DNA of 64,000 nucleotides from Jiangella alba (GCF_900106035.1 NZ_FNUC01000004.1:2914001-2978000), one strand, 5' to 3'; shown: positions 41,106 to 49,789, numbered from the stretch's first letter. The notes: generated from the sequence alone by a model not told the origin. Translations and numbers: made by a program.

Positions 41106-41728
41106 TGGCGACGTTCGCGCTCGTCCACGGTGGCGGCGGGAGCGCGTGGGACTGGCACCTCGTCGCGACGGCGCTGCGTGAGCGCGGGCACGACGCCGTC
41201 GCCGTCGACCTGCCCTGCGACGACGCGTCGGCCGGCTGGGCCGACTACCGCGACGTGGTCACCGAGGCGATCGGCGTCCGGCGCGACCCGGTGGTCGTCG
41301 GCCACTCGCTGGGTGGGTTCACCGCGCCGCTGGTGCCTGCTCGCCTGCTCGTGCTGGTGGCGGCGATGATCCCGGCGCCGGGCGAGACGTTCGCGGACTG
41401 GTGGGCCGCCACCGGTTATCAGGGGACCGGCCTCGACGACGTCTTCTACCACGACGTGCCGCCCGAGCTGGCGGCCGAGGCGCGGCGGCGGGAGCGGGGC
41501 GAGGACTCCCGGGCGCTGCGGGAGCCGTGGCCGCTGGCGGCGTGGCCGGACACACCGACCCGGTACCTGCTCTGCCGGGACGACCGGATGTTCCCGGCCC
41601 CGTTCGCCCGGCGCCACGCCCGGGAGCGGCTCGGCCTCGAGCCCGACGAGATGGACGGCGGCCACTACGCCGCGCTCAGCCGGCCGGTCGAGCTGGCCGA
41701 CCGGCTGGCGGCGTTCACCGCTGGATGA
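41105..41728 (+). CDS. Alpha/beta hydrolase
   Basis: A 207-residue hydrolase. VHGGGGSAWDW provides the oxyanion turn, GHSLGG carries the nucleophile serine, RDDRMF the acid and GGHY the base. The short length and the lack of a large cap resemble small esterases of the EstC/salicylate-esterase type. The substrate is unknown. The ATG shares its A with the proB stop, so the gene is in the proB operon, an accessory addition between proB and proA. Confidence 0.82.
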   Translation: MATFALVHGGGGSAWDWHLVATALRERGHDAVAVDLPCDDASAGWADYRDVVTEAIGVRRDPVVVGHSLGGFTAPLVPARLLVLVAAMIPAPGETFADWWAATGYQGTGLDDVFYHDVPPELAAEARRRERGEDSRALREPWPLAAWPDTPTRYLLCRDDRMFPAPFARRHARERLGLEPDEMDGGHYAALSRPVELADRLAAFTAG

Positions 41729-42031
41729 CTGAGTCCGAATGATCCCTCGGGCGGCCATCTGGCTCGCCCATCAACGGGTGGCTGTGACCGTGCACCCCTG
41801 CTGCCGTTCGCCGCTCCGCGCCCGCGCCCCGTCCGCCCGAGTTGATCATGGAAGAGATCGGGTTCCCAGCGCCTCGGAACCCCCCTTTCTCCGCGCTCGA
41901 CGCGCATCCTGAGGACGTCTCCCCCGTGTCGCCGCGAGCGTCGTTCTCGCGGGCGCGGTGGCAGGTGCGGCGCGGTTCTCACCCGTACGACCAGCCCCAG
42001 GCCATTCGGGCCACTCATCTAGACTGGCTGG
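41729..42031. other. Intergenic region before proA
   Basis: A 303-base region between the hydrolase and proA. It contains the terminator-like hairpin at 41858-41886 and presumably the proA promoter; TAGACT at 42020-42025 is a weak -10 candidate. No small ORF with a ribosome binding site is convincing. Confidence 0.4.
41858..41886 (+). terminator. Terminator-like hairpin after the proB operon
   Basis: A 7-bp stem GGGTTCC/GGAACCC (41858-41864 with 41874-41880) and a 9-base loop, followed by CCCTTT. The placement 130 bases after the hydrolase stop and before proA fits a modest intrinsic terminator. Confidence 0.5.
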
Positions 42032-43279
42032 GTGACCACCACCGTCGCCGACCTCGGCCGCGCCGCCCGCGGCGCCGCCGCCGACCTCGCCGTCCGCACC
42101 CGCGCCGAGAAGGACGCCGCCCTGCATGCCATGGCCGGCGCGCTCGAGGCCAACGCCGCGGCGATCATCGAGCGCAACGCCGCCGACGTCGAGCGGGCCC
42201 GCGAGACCGGCACCGCCGACGCCATGATCGACCGCCTCCGGCTCGACGAGCCGCGCATCGCCGGCATGGCGGGCGGGCTGCGGCAGGTCGCGGGGCTGCC
42301 CGACCCCGTCGGCGAGGTCGTACGCGGCTACACGCTGCCCAACGGCCTGCAGGTCACGCAGCGCCGGGTGCCGCTGGGCGTCGTCGGCATCATCTACGAG
42401 GCTCGCCCCAACGTCACCGCCGACGCCGCCGGGCTGGCGCTGAAGAGCGGCAACGCCGTCCTGCTCAAGGGTTCGTCCAGCGCGGCCGACTCCAACGAGG
42501 CCATCGTCGGCGTGCTGGCCGCGGCCGCCGAGGACGCCGGGCTGCCGCGCGCCGCCGTCCAGCTGGTCCTGGGCGGGCGCGACCAGGCCAAGGAGCTCAT
42601 GCGGGCGCGCGGCCTGGTCGACGTGCTGATCCCGCGTGGCGGCGCCGGCCTCATCCGCAGCGTGGTCGAAGAGTCCACCGTCCCCGTCATCGAGACCGGG
42701 GTCGGCAACTGCCACGTGTACGTCGACGCCGACGCCGACCTCGCCATGGCGCTGCAGATCCTGCTCAACGCCAAGACGCAGCGGCCCAGCGTGTGCAACG
42801 CCGCCGAGACGCTGCTGGTGCACGCCGGCGTCGCCGCCGAGTTCCTGCCGTCGGCGCTGGCCGCCCTGCGCGCGGCCGGCGTCACCGTCCACGGCGACGA
42901 GCGGGTCCAGGGCTACGACGACGCCGTCGTTCCGGCCACCGACGACGACTGGTCCGCCGAGTACCTCTCGCTCGACCTCGCCGCCGCCGTCGTCGACACC
43001 CTCGACGACGCCGTCGCGCACATCCGGCGCTGGGGGAGCGGGCACACCGAGGCCATCGTCACGCGGTCGCTGGCGGCGTCGCGGCGGTTCGCGGCCACCA
43101 CCGACTCCGCCGCCGTCATGGTCAACGCCTCCACCCGGTTCACCGACGGCGAGCAGTTGGGCTTCGGCGCCGAGATCGGCATCTCCACGCAGAAGCTGCA
43201 CGCCAGGGGCCCGATGGGCCTCCCGGAGCTGACCACCACCACGTACGTCGTCACCGGTGACGGACACGTGCGGGGCTGA
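42032..43279 (+). CDS. proA: Glutamate-5-semialdehyde dehydrogenase
   Basis: A 415-residue aldehyde dehydrogenase-fold enzyme that reduces glutamyl-5-phosphate with NADPH in proline synthesis. [14 protein letters not shown] is the cofactor segment, RGGAGLI follows, and the catalytic cysteine lies in [22 protein letters not shown] ends the conserved core. Length is normal. GTG start. Confidence 0.96.
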   Translation: MTTTVADLGRAARGAAADLAVRTRAEKDAALHAMAGALEANAAAIIERNAADVERARETGTADAMIDRLRLDEPRIAGMAGGLRQVAGLPDPVGEVVRGYTLPNGLQVTQRRVPLGVVGIIYEARPNVTADAAGLALKSGNAVLLKGSSSAADSNEAIVGVLAAAAEDAGLPRAAVQLVLGGRDQAKELMRARGLVDVLIPRGGAGLIRSVVEESTVPVIETGVGNCHVYVDADADLAMALQILLNAKTQRPSVCNAAETLLVHAGVAAEFLPSALAALRAAGVTVHGDERVQGYDDAVVPATDDDWSAEYLSLDLAAAVVDTLDDAVAHIRRWGSGHTEAIVTRSLAASRRFAATTDSAAVMVNASTRFTDGEQLGFGAEIGISTQKLHARGPMGLPELTTTTYVVTGDGHVRG

Positions 43280-43296
43280 CGGTAGGCTTCTGCCTC

Positions 43297-43446
43297 ATGG
43301 ACACCGTCGTGCTGCTGGCCGAGGAGGCGCACTCCTCGTCGTCGGAGGGTTTCCCCGCGTGGGGTTGGGGGCTCTCCGCGTTCGCCATCCTGGTCGTGCT
43401 GCTGCTCATCGTGCTGAGCTTCGGCAAGGGCCGCGCGCACGCCTGA
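43297..43446 (+). CDS. 49-residue single-pass membrane protein between proA and nadD
   Basis: A 49-residue ORF: an acidic, serine-rich N-terminus ([11 protein letters not shown]), then one hydrophobic helix ([19 protein letters not shown]) and a basic end (GKGRAHA). Charge distribution predicts an N-out, C-in single-pass protein. Good codon usage and position in an otherwise tightly packed operon support it. No family recognised. It lies 17 bases after proA and 19 before nadD. Confidence 0.65.
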   Translation: MDTVVLLAEEAHSSSSEGFPAWGWGLSAFAILVVLLLIVLSFGKGRAHA

Positions 43447-43465
43447 GCAGGCTGCGGGCACTACG

Positions 43466-44071
43466 GTGTCGTCGGTGAGCAACCCGAAACGCCTCGGCGT
43501 CATGGGTGGGACGTTCGACCCCATCCATCACGGTCACCTGGTGGCGGCCAGCGAGGTCCAGCACTGGTTCCACCTCGACGAGGTGGTGTTCGTGCCCACC
43601 GGGCAGCCGTGGCAGAAGACGGGCCGCGACGTCACCCCGGCCGAGGACCGCTACCTGATGACGGTCATCGCCACCGCGTCGAACCCGGTGTTCTCCGTCA
43701 GCCGGGTCGACATCGACCGCGCCGGCCCCACGTACACCGTCGACACCCTCCGCGACCTGCGCGCGCAGTACGGCGACGACACCGAGCTGTTCTTCATCAC
43801 CGGCGCCGACGCGCTGGGGCAGATCCTGTCCTGGCGCGACCACGACGAGCTGTTCGACCTCGCGCACTTCGTCGGCTGCACCCGGCCGGGGCACGACCTC
43901 TCCGCCGTGGGACTGCCCGAGGGCAAGGTCACGCTGGTCGAGGTGCCCGCACTGGCGATCTCGTCCAGCGAGTGCCGGCAGCGCGTCGCCGGCGACGAGC
44001 CCATCTGGTACCTCGTGCCCGACGGCATCGTCCAGTACATCAACAAACGCGGCCTCTACGTCGAGGCATGA
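43466..44071 (+). CDS. nadD: Nicotinate-nucleotide adenylyltransferase
   Basis: A 201-residue nucleotidyltransferase that makes deamido-NAD from NaMN and ATP. The [13 protein letters not shown] motif supplies the HxGH-type active site, and ISSSECRQR is the ISSTxxR-like second motif. A GTG at 43475 (protein starting VSNPKRLG) is an equally good start; neither has a clear ribosome binding site. Confidence 0.95.
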   Translation: MSSVSNPKRLGVMGGTFDPIHHGHLVAASEVQHWFHLDEVVFVPTGQPWQKTGRDVTPAEDRYLMTVIATASNPVFSVSRVDIDRAGPTYTVDTLRDLRAQYGDDTELFFITGADALGQILSWRDHDELFDLAHFVGCTRPGHDLSAVGLPEGKVTLVEVPALAISSSECRQRVAGDEPIWYLVPDGIVQYINKRGLYVEA

Positions 44072-44119
44072 GACTCTGGACCGGTCGACTCACCGGTCCC
44101 ACACAGAAAGGAACGCCGC

Positions 44120-44518
44120 TTGACCGCAACCGATCGCGCCATCCAGTTGGCGGTCGCCGCCGCGGAGGCCGCGTCCGACAAGCTGGCCGACGACATCGTC
44201 GCCTTCGACGTGTCCGAGCGCATGGCGATCACGGACGTCTTCCTGGTGTGCTCGGCCTCCAACGACCGCCAGGTGCGCTCCGTCGTCGACGCCGTCGAGG
44301 AGCGGCTGCGCGACCTCGGCGCCCGTCCCGTCAGCCGTGAGGGCGAGCGTGAGGGGCGCTGGGTGCTGCTCGACTACGTCGAGATCGTCGTGCACGTGCA
44401 GCATGCCGAGGAGCGGGTGTTCTACGCCCTCGAGCGGCTGTGGAAGGACTGCCCGACCATCGAGCTGCCGGCCGAGGTCAACGCCGGACGGGGCCCGCGC
44501 TCCGGGGACGAGGGGTGA
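44120..44518 (+). CDS. rsfS: Ribosomal silencing factor RsfS
   Basis: A 132-residue RsfS (Iojap/DUF143) protein that binds L14 and blocks subunit joining when nutrients are low. The conserved block IVAFDVSERMAITDVFLVCSASNDRQV and WVLLDYVEIVVHVQ are intact. It begins with TTG, supported by AAAGGA 7 bases upstream. The following gene starts inside the stop codon (GTGA). Confidence 0.95.
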   Translation: MTATDRAIQLAVAAAEAASDKLADDIVAFDVSERMAITDVFLVCSASNDRQVRSVVDAVEERLRDLGARPVSREGEREGRWVLLDYVEIVVHVQHAEERVFYALERLWKDCPTIELPAEVNAGRGPRSGDEG

Positions 44519-45150
44519 GCCGCCGCGTCGTCCTCTGGCGGCACGGACGCACCCAGTGGAACGCCGCCGGGCGGTTCCAGGGCCAGACCGACGTCGACCT
44601 CGACGAGCTCGGCCGCGAGCAGGCGCGCGACGCGGCCGCCCGGCTGGCCGCGCTCGCGCCGGACCTGCTGGTGTCGTCGGACCTGCAGCGCGCCCAGGAC
44701 ACCATGGCGGCGCTGGCCGCCCTCGTCGGCCTGGACGTCGCCCTGGACCCGCGGCTGCGCGAGACGTTCGCCGGCGACTGGCAGGGCTGCACGTCCGCCG
44801 AGATCGCCGCCCGCTGGCCCGACCAGTACAAGGCCTGGCGCGGCGGCGACCCGCTGCTGCGCGTCGGCGGCGGCGAGACCCGTCAGGAGGTGGCCGAGCG
44901 GATGTTCGCCGCCGTCAACGCCGCCGCCGCCCAGCTGCCTGAGAACGGCCTCGCCGTCCTCACCTCCCACGGCGGCGCGGCCCGGCTCGGCATCGCCGCG
45001 CTCATCGGCATGCCGCTGCACCGCTTCACCAACGTCGGCGGGCTGTCCAACTGCTCGTGGTCCATGCTGCGAGAGGGCGACGACGGCTGGATCCTGGTGG
45101 AGCACAACGCCGGCACCCTGCCCACTCCGGTGGTGATCGAAGAGGGGTGA
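44515..45150 (+). CDS. Histidine phosphatase family protein
   Basis: A 211-residue phosphoglycerate-mutase-like phosphatase. RHG at residues 9-11 holds the phospho-accepting histidine (WRHGRTQWN), with the distal LRETFAGDWQG and TSHGG providing the second histidine. Cofactor-independent mutase activity is unlikely at this length; a small-molecule phosphatase is expected. In many actinobacteria it follows rsfS, as here. Confidence 0.9.
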   Translation: MSRRVVLWRHGRTQWNAAGRFQGQTDVDLDELGREQARDAAARLAALAPDLLVSSDLQRAQDTMAALAALVGLDVALDPRLRETFAGDWQGCTSAEIAARWPDQYKAWRGGDPLLRVGGGETRQEVAERMFAAVNAAAAQLPENGLAVLTSHGGAARLGIAALIGMPLHRFTNVGGLSNCSWSMLREGDDGWILVEHNAGTLPTPVVIEEG

Positions 45151-45262
45151 CCTGGTACTCTCTCCGAGGTCGATCGGCCGCTCCACGGGGCCGGTCACCG
45201 CGGGCGGATCCGATTATGAGGTTCACCCAGCCGTCGGCTAAGCTTACGAAGCCGTTCGGCAC

Positions 45263-45335
45263 GGGGCTGTGGCGCAGCTGGTAGCGCACCTCCATGGCAT
45301 GGAGGGGGTCAGGGGTTCGAGTCCCCTCAGCTCCA
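45263..45335 (+). tRNA. tRNA-Ala (anticodon GGC)
   Basis: A 73-base cloverleaf. Acceptor stem GGGGCTG pairs with CAGCTCC (one G-U), the anticodon stem CCTCC/GGAGG closes the loop ATGGCAT (anticodon GGC), and the T arm is AGGGGTTCGAGTCCCCT. The 3' CCA is not encoded. It lies 112 bases after the histidine phosphatase gene. Confidence 0.96.
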
Positions 45336-45466
45336 CCCCATCTGCTGGTCAGCGGTCATGTCGGCCGTCCTCCTCGAGGACACGACATGGCCGCTCGCCA
45401 TTTCACCCGACGACGAGCCGCTGGCCGCGCCCGCGCCGGCTCCACCTCGGTGCGGATCCCGATCGC

Positions 45467-45496
45467 TTGACCTGGACCCGGGGGTTCCGGTCTAGC
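45467..45496 (+). promoter_or_regulatory. MerR-type promoter/operator, site 1
   Basis: TTGACC (45467-45472) and TCTAGC (45491-45496) are 18 bases apart and the spacer carries an imperfect dyad with half-sites GGACCC and GGGTTCC. The same layout occurs at sites 2 (47828-47857) and 3 (48729-48758). The GATCGC directly upstream of the -35 is shared with site 2. The ATG follows the -10 by 9 bases, predicting a leaderless or near-leaderless mRNA. Confidence 0.7.
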
Positions 45497-45505
45497 GTGC
45501 TCGAG

Positions 45506-46420
45506 ATGGGAGAACACGCGAAGCGAGCGGGTGCGGGGGCGGCGGAGCCGCCCAGGATCGCGGTCGTCGGTCTGGGAGCCATGGGTTCACGGATCGCTCG
45601 CCGGCTGGTGACGCGGGGCCATGACGTCGTCGTGTGGAACCGCACCGAGGCGAAGGTCCAGCCGCTGGTCGCCGCCGGTGCCGGCGCGGCCGCCAGCCCG
45701 GCCGACGCGGCGCGCCGTGCGGAAGTCGTCCTGGTCATGGTGTCCGACCCGGCCGCACTCGATGCGGTCGTCGACGGCCCGGACGGTCTGGCCCGTGGAC
45801 TGGGCGCCGCCGGCGCCGCCGGCGCCGTCGTGCAGCTGTCCACCGTGACGGTGGAATCCGTGCACGCGCTGCGCGCCCGGCTGCCCGAGCACACCCTTCT
45901 CCTGGACGCGCCGGTGCTGGGCAGCCTCGCGGAGGCCGACGGCGGGACGCTCACGATCCTGTGTGGCGGCACCGACGCGGCCGTCGAGCGGTGCGCTCCC
46001 GTGCTGAGCGAGCTCGGCTCCGTGGTCGGCCTGGGCGCCCTGGGGTTCGGCACCGCGGCCAAGCTGCTGGCCAACAACGCGCTCTTCGGCGCCCTCGGTG
46101 TTCTGGGGGAGAGCATCGCGATCGGCCGGCGGCTGGGCCTGCCCCTCGAGGCGATCTTCACCGCGCTGTCGCACACCCCGCTGGCGGCACAGGCGCAGCG
46201 GCGCCGGCCGGCGCTGGAGGCCGGCGCCTACCCGCCCAGATTCGCCCTGGAACTGGCCAGGAAGGATGCCGACCTGATCGCGGCGGCAGCGGCGGCGACC
46301 GGCCCGCCCCTGAAGGTGAGCTCGGCCATGCGGGCGTGGTTCACCGAGGCGGAAGCGGCCGGGCACGCGGCGGACGACTACACCGCCGTGCTCGCGCACA
46401 TCCTGGCTGCCAGGGCATGA
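45506..46420 (+). CDS. NAD(P)-dependent 3-hydroxyisobutyrate-dehydrogenase-like oxidoreductase
   Basis: A 304-residue beta-hydroxyacid dehydrogenase-family protein. The Rossmann motif is VVGLGAMGSRIA (residues about 20-31) and the NADP-type N-R-T sequence follows the second strand. The substrate-binding segment is DAPVLGSLAEADGGTL, the second domain includes KLLANN with the catalytic lysine, and DADLIAAAAA follows. Succinic-semialdehyde, tartronate or imine reductase activities are all possible in this fold. The ATG at 45506 lies 9 bases beyond the -10 of a promoter shared with merR and the metallophosphoesterase, so expression is probably under the MerR-peroxiredoxin regulator. Confidence 0.82.
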   Translation: MGEHAKRAGAGAAEPPRIAVVGLGAMGSRIARRLVTRGHDVVVWNRTEAKVQPLVAAGAGAAASPADAARRAEVVLVMVSDPAALDAVVDGPDGLARGLGAAGAAGAVVQLSTVTVESVHALRARLPEHTLLLDAPVLGSLAEADGGTLTILCGGTDAAVERCAPVLSELGSVVGLGALGFGTAAKLLANNALFGALGVLGESIAIGRRLGLPLEAIFTALSHTPLAAQAQRRRPALEAGAYPPRFALELARKDADLIAAAAAATGPPLKVSSAMRAWFTEAEAAGHAADDYTAVLAHILAARA

Positions 46421-46467
46421 ACCCGGGTGCGGGTCGCCGTTCCCGACCAGCGCACCGCGGGCGTCGG

Positions 46468-46899
46468 TCAGAGGACCAGCGACCAGCGCCCGGCCGCGTC
46501 GTCGAGCGTGAAGCCTTCGGACTCCCAGAAGGTGATGGCAGACGCGTTGCCGGCCGCCACCATGGCGTCGACACGGACCGCACCCATCAGCAGGGCGCGG
46601 CGCCGTGCCTCATCGACCAGCGCGCCGGCAACTCCGCAGCGGCGGTGATCGGCATGGACGGCGAGACGGTAGAGGTGGCAGCGCCAGCCATCCCAGCCGA
46701 CGATGACCGCACCGATCACCTCACCGGCGCACTCGGCCACGACGAGAGCATCCGGATCCCGGTCGAGCAGCCGCCAGACGTCGCGCCATCGTCCCGGCGT
46801 CCGCGTCGGCCCGGCCGAGGAGGTCCAGAGCCGCAGGACCTGCTCCAGGTCAGCGCCTACGGCGGAACGAACCGTGACCCGCGCGGCGGCCGCACTCAC
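46468..46899 (-). CDS. GNAT family N-acetyltransferase
   Basis: A 143-residue GNAT protein. VVAECAGEVIGAVIVGWDGW forms beta strands 3-4, LAVHADHRRCGVAGALVDEA is motif A with the acetyl-CoA pyrophosphate-binding RxxGxA-type loop, and FWESEGF is motif B. The substrate is unknown. Its GTG start overlaps the merR stop by 4 bases, so it is co-expressed with the MerR-peroxiredoxin regulator. Confidence 0.85.
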   Translation of the reverse strand: MSAAAARVTVRSAVGADLEQVLRLWTSSAGPTRTPGRWRDVWRLLDRDPDALVVAECAGEVIGAVIVGWDGWRCHLYRLAVHADHRRCGVAGALVDEARRRALLMGAVRVDAMVAAGNASAITFWESEGFTLDDAAGRWSLVL

Positions 46900-47819
46900 G
46901 AGGCGAGCTCTTCAGCATCGCGCAGCCAGGCCAGCACCTGACCCGCGTGCGCACCCGGTGAGCCGACCGGATGCCACACGTGGGCGATCGCACCGGCGTC
47001 GACGACGAGCGTCAGCCGGGTGTACAAGCGGTGCGGGCCGGCATCGAACGTCGGCAGGCCGAGGGCGCCGGCTACGTCCAGGGCCGGGTCGGAGAGCAGG
47101 TCGTAGGGCAGCCGCAGTCGCCGTGCCACTTCCGTCTGATAGGGCGTGGGCTGCGACGACAGGCCGTAGACCGCGCCGGCGCCGGCGGCGAGCAGCTCGG
47201 CGTGATGGTCGCGGAACCCACACGCCTCCTCGGTGCAGCCCCGGGCCCCCGGGATGGTGTCCCAGCCCTCCGGCAGGTCGACACCCGGGCGTCCCGTCAA
47301 TGGGTAGAAATAGATCACCGAACGCCGCGGCATGCGCCCGAGACACACCTCGTCGCCGCCGGTCGAGGGGAGGACGGTCATGGGCAGCGGCCGTCCGGTC
47401 AGCCGCGTGACGTCCACCGGAGACGGCGCCGGCCCGGGAGCCGGCGGTACGGGGACCTCGGGCATCCCGCGACCGGCCGCGTCGTCGAGTCTCGCCTGCA
47501 GCAGCGACCGCCAGTTCGTGAACGCGTCGATGCGTTCGGTGAGCCCGTCGATCGCGCTGCGGTAGGCCGCCAGCGACGACACGCACTCGTCCGGGCTGAG
47601 GTGCCCGGAGGCGAGGCATTCGACGAACGGCCGGGTCTGCTCGACCCGCAGGCCGAGCCGGGTGAGTTCGCGGATCTGCCGCACCTGCTCGACCGCCAGC
47701 TCGCCGTAGTCGCGGTAGCCGTTGGGATGACGCGCCGGGACGACCAGCCCCTGCTCTTCGTAGTAGCGCAGCGCGCGCAGCGAAGCGCCCGTGCGCCGCA
47801 TCACCTCTCCGACCCGCAT
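46896..47819 (-). CDS. MerR regulator fused to a BCP-type peroxiredoxin
   Basis: A 307-residue fusion. Residues 1-70 are a MerR winged helix (RVGEVMRRTGASLRALRYYEEQGL), followed by a dimerisation coiled coil to about 115 and a Pro-rich linker (120-135). Residues about 140-307 are a thioredoxin-fold peroxiredoxin of the BCP/PrxQ type: YFYP strand, then PGARGCTEEACGFRD with candidate peroxidatic C195 and resolving C200, spaced as in E. coli BCP. Further cysteines at 68, 79 and 159 could also sense. Such MerR-Prx fusions suggest direct peroxide sensing; that is inference. The ATG at 47819 is chosen over a GTG at 47840 that lies in the promoter. It is probably autoregulated. Confidence 0.85.
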   Translation of the reverse strand: MRVGEVMRRTGASLRALRYYEEQGLVVPARHPNGYRDYGELAVEQVRQIRELTRLGLRVEQTRPFVECLASGHLSPDECVSSLAAYRSAIDGLTERIDAFTNWRSLLQARLDDAAGRGMPEVPVPPAPGPAPSPVDVTRLTGRPLPMTVLPSTGGDEVCLGRMPRRSVIYFYPLTGRPGVDLPEGWDTIPGARGCTEEACGFRDHHAELLAAGAGAVYGLSSQPTPYQTEVARRLRLPYDLLSDPALDVAGALGLPTFDAGPHRLYTRLTLVVDAGAIAHVWHPVGSPGAHAGQVLAWLRDAEELAS

Positions 47820-47827
47820 GCCAGCAC

Positions 47828-47857
47828 GGTAGACCCGCACCCCGGGGTGCGGGTCAA
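47828..47857 (-). promoter_or_regulatory. MerR-type promoter/operator, site 2 (merR autoregulation)
   Basis: On the minus strand, TTGACC (47852-47857) and TCTACC (47828-47833) are 18 bases apart. Between and overlapping them lies a perfect 24-bp palindrome (47832-47855; half-site GACCCGCACCCC). The merR ATG starts 8 bases beyond the -10, so the mRNA would be near-leaderless. Confidence 0.78.
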
Positions 47858-47875
47858 GCGATCATCAGGTCGCCC

Positions 47876-48720
47876 TCAGAACCGGTCCACCAGGTACACC
47901 TCCCGGCCGGCGCCCGGATCGCGCGCCATCAGCGTGTGGCACCGCAGGCCGGACCCGGGTGGCAGGTCGACGAGGGCGGCTCCGGCGCCGGTCACCGCCC
48001 GGGCGAACCGGGGCGCGGCGGTGAGATCGATCCTCGTGACGACGCCGGGGACGACCCAGACCGGCACGGCGCCCAGCGACCCGGACAGCTGGAGGTGGAA
48101 ATGGCCACACAGGACCGCTCGGACGTCGGTGCCGGCGATCGCGGCCGCGAGTCGTTCCGGAGAACGCAACCCGATCATGGCCAGCGGGGAGTACGGCGGG
48201 TCGATCGGGGGTGATGCAGTGCGATCACACTGCCGGCCGGAGCCGGCCGGCTCAGCAGCTGCCGCAGGCCGACGAGTTGTTCGTCTCCGAGCTCACCGTA
48301 GGCCGATCCGGGCACCAGCGAGTCCAGGGTGATGATCCGCAGCCCGCCGACCTCGCTCACGGCACAGCGGACGCCGGGGCCCGCCACCAGCCGGCCGACG
48401 TCACGGCCGCCGGCGTCCAGGTGCCCCGAGCCGAGTGCCTCCTCGAACGCGGCGCGGTCGTCGTGGTTGCCGGTCGTGTAGATCTGCGGAACACCGCGCT
48501 CCCGGGCGAAGTCGCCGACGGCCTCTCGCACGGCACGACAACCCGCGGCCGACCCGTCGTCGGCGATGTCACCGGTGACCACCACCGCGTCGATGTCAGG
48601 AACGTCGTGAAGATCGCGAAGCAACCCGCGCAGCGCCGCCAGACCGTCGACGCCGTCGGCATCGGCCCCGGTCGCGGAGACATGGGTGTCGGAGAGGTGC
48701 AGAATCCGGTGCATGGACAT
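47876..48720 (-). pseudogene. Metallophosphoesterase, frameshifted in a C-run
   Basis: The N-terminal part carries LSDTHVS, VTGDIAD and TTGNHDD, and the C-terminal part CGHFHLQ, the full set of calcineurin-like metal ligands. They are in two frames: reading shifts at a run of five C on the coding strand (48207-48211), where a sixth would restore HHPPIDPP and a normal 281-residue protein. Class III phosphodiesterases (CpdA-like, cyclic-nucleotide or phospholipid) look like this. Either a real 1-base loss, a slippage switch or a sequencing error. Two start ATGs (48720, 48714). It is driven by MerR-type site 3. Confidence 0.75.
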
Positions 48721-48728
48721 CGGCCGAC

Positions 48729-48758
48729 CGTAGAACCGCACCCGTGGGTCCTGGTCAA
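48729..48758 (-). promoter_or_regulatory. MerR-type promoter/operator, site 3
   Basis: On the minus strand, TTGACC (48753-48758) and TCTACG (48729-48734) are 18 bases apart with half-sites GGACCC and GGGTGCGG between. The metallophosphoesterase ATG begins 8 bases beyond the -10. The -35 element overlaps the stop codon of the decayed phosphotransferase. Confidence 0.72.
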
Positions 48759-49330
48759 GCACCACCCGTCTCGGCACGACGGAGGCGCTCCCGGGCCTCG
48801 GCCTCGGACAGCGAGGTGATGGGCTGCCCGGCCACGTGCTGGTACTTGGCGTCGTAGGCCCGGGTCCAGACACCGGCCGCCCAGGACCGTTCGAGCTCGT
48901 CGGCGATCATGCTGTCCCAGTCGTGCACCACCAGCAACGCGTCACCGCTCCAGCGCAGGTTGCCGGCTCGAGGGTGGGCACCTCGTCCGGCCGCGGGGCC
49001 AGCATGATCAGCTGCGCGAACGCGTCGGCGAAGGCCCGGGCCGCATCGCCCGCGCTCGGGAGCATGGCGCCGCCGGGGACGTGGGACTCGGCGGTCGCGA
49101 CGTCCTCGCCGATCGGCTCGGCGCCCGCCCGTGAGCGGCTGCGGGCACGGATAGCCGGCCTGGAACAAGCGGCGCTGGACCTCGACGCATGCCGCCAGGC
49201 GCGGCGAGTCCGGACGGATCTTGACCACGACCTCGCGACCGTCGGCCAGCCGCAGCCCGACGACCACGGGGCGAGCGCGTGATAGAGGCCGCCTATCGCC
49301 TCATCGGTGATCGTGCTTGGACGTGCGCCG
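48755..49330 (-). pseudogene. Decayed phosphotransferase (APH-like) gene
   Basis: Fragments of one phosphotransferase-like protein occur in alternating frames. In order they read TITDEAIGGLYHALAP, VVGLRLADGREVVVKIRP, EPIGEDVATAESHVPGG, DALLVVHDWDSMIAD and RSWAAGVWTRAYDAKY. At least three frame switches are needed, and the region between the DWD motif and the C-terminal helix looks shortened. No valid start codon heads the first fragment. The upstream boundary is approximate. This is a pseudogene rather than a single sequencing error. Confidence 0.7.
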
Positions 49331-49381
49331 AGCCCGGGGGAGATACTCGAAGAGTAGCTCGTGAGAGGAAAGGGGCGTGCC

Positions 49382-49723
49382 ATGAACGCCCGAGCAGAAG
49401 TCCTTCCCGTCGACGACCTGACGGTCGTCCAGGAGGCCGTGAGGTCCTACATCGTGCCGGCCGGCGCCCTCGTCGCCCGCCCGCCGCGGGCCGTGCCCGC
49501 CGGCGACTACGTCGCACGCCTCGAGAGCGGTGGAGTCGGAGGTCCGTCCTTCGTGGTGCTGCCCTTGGCGGACGGTTCCCCGGCCGAGAACATCATTCTG
49601 GCCGGCGCCCGTGAGGTGACGGCTCGCTCGCCTCGCTACGCCCGCGTGGCGACCCGGAACGGAGCCGTCGTCTATCGGCTGCGCATGCCGCCCGCGTTCA
49701 CGGGCTGGTCGTCGCACGACTGA
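49382..49723 (+). CDS. Hypothetical 113-residue protein
   Basis: A soluble protein of mixed alpha/beta character with no cysteine and no membrane segment; VPAGDYVARLESG and FVVLPLADG suggest a small beta-barrel. No family recognised. GAGAGGAAAGGGG lies 6-18 bases before the ATG, a strong ribosome binding site. It stands alone between the decayed phosphotransferase and the LysR gene. Confidence 0.6.
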   Translation: MNARAEVLPVDDLTVVQEAVRSYIVPAGALVARPPRAVPAGDYVARLESGGVGGPSFVVLPLADGSPAENIILAGAREVTARSPRYARVATRNGAVVYRLRMPPAFTGWSSHD

Positions 49724-49789
49724 CGGCACAGGCTCCGGGCCGCGAAGGAGCCCGATAGACTCGTCTCAGCCTTCCCGGTGAGGCCCGAG

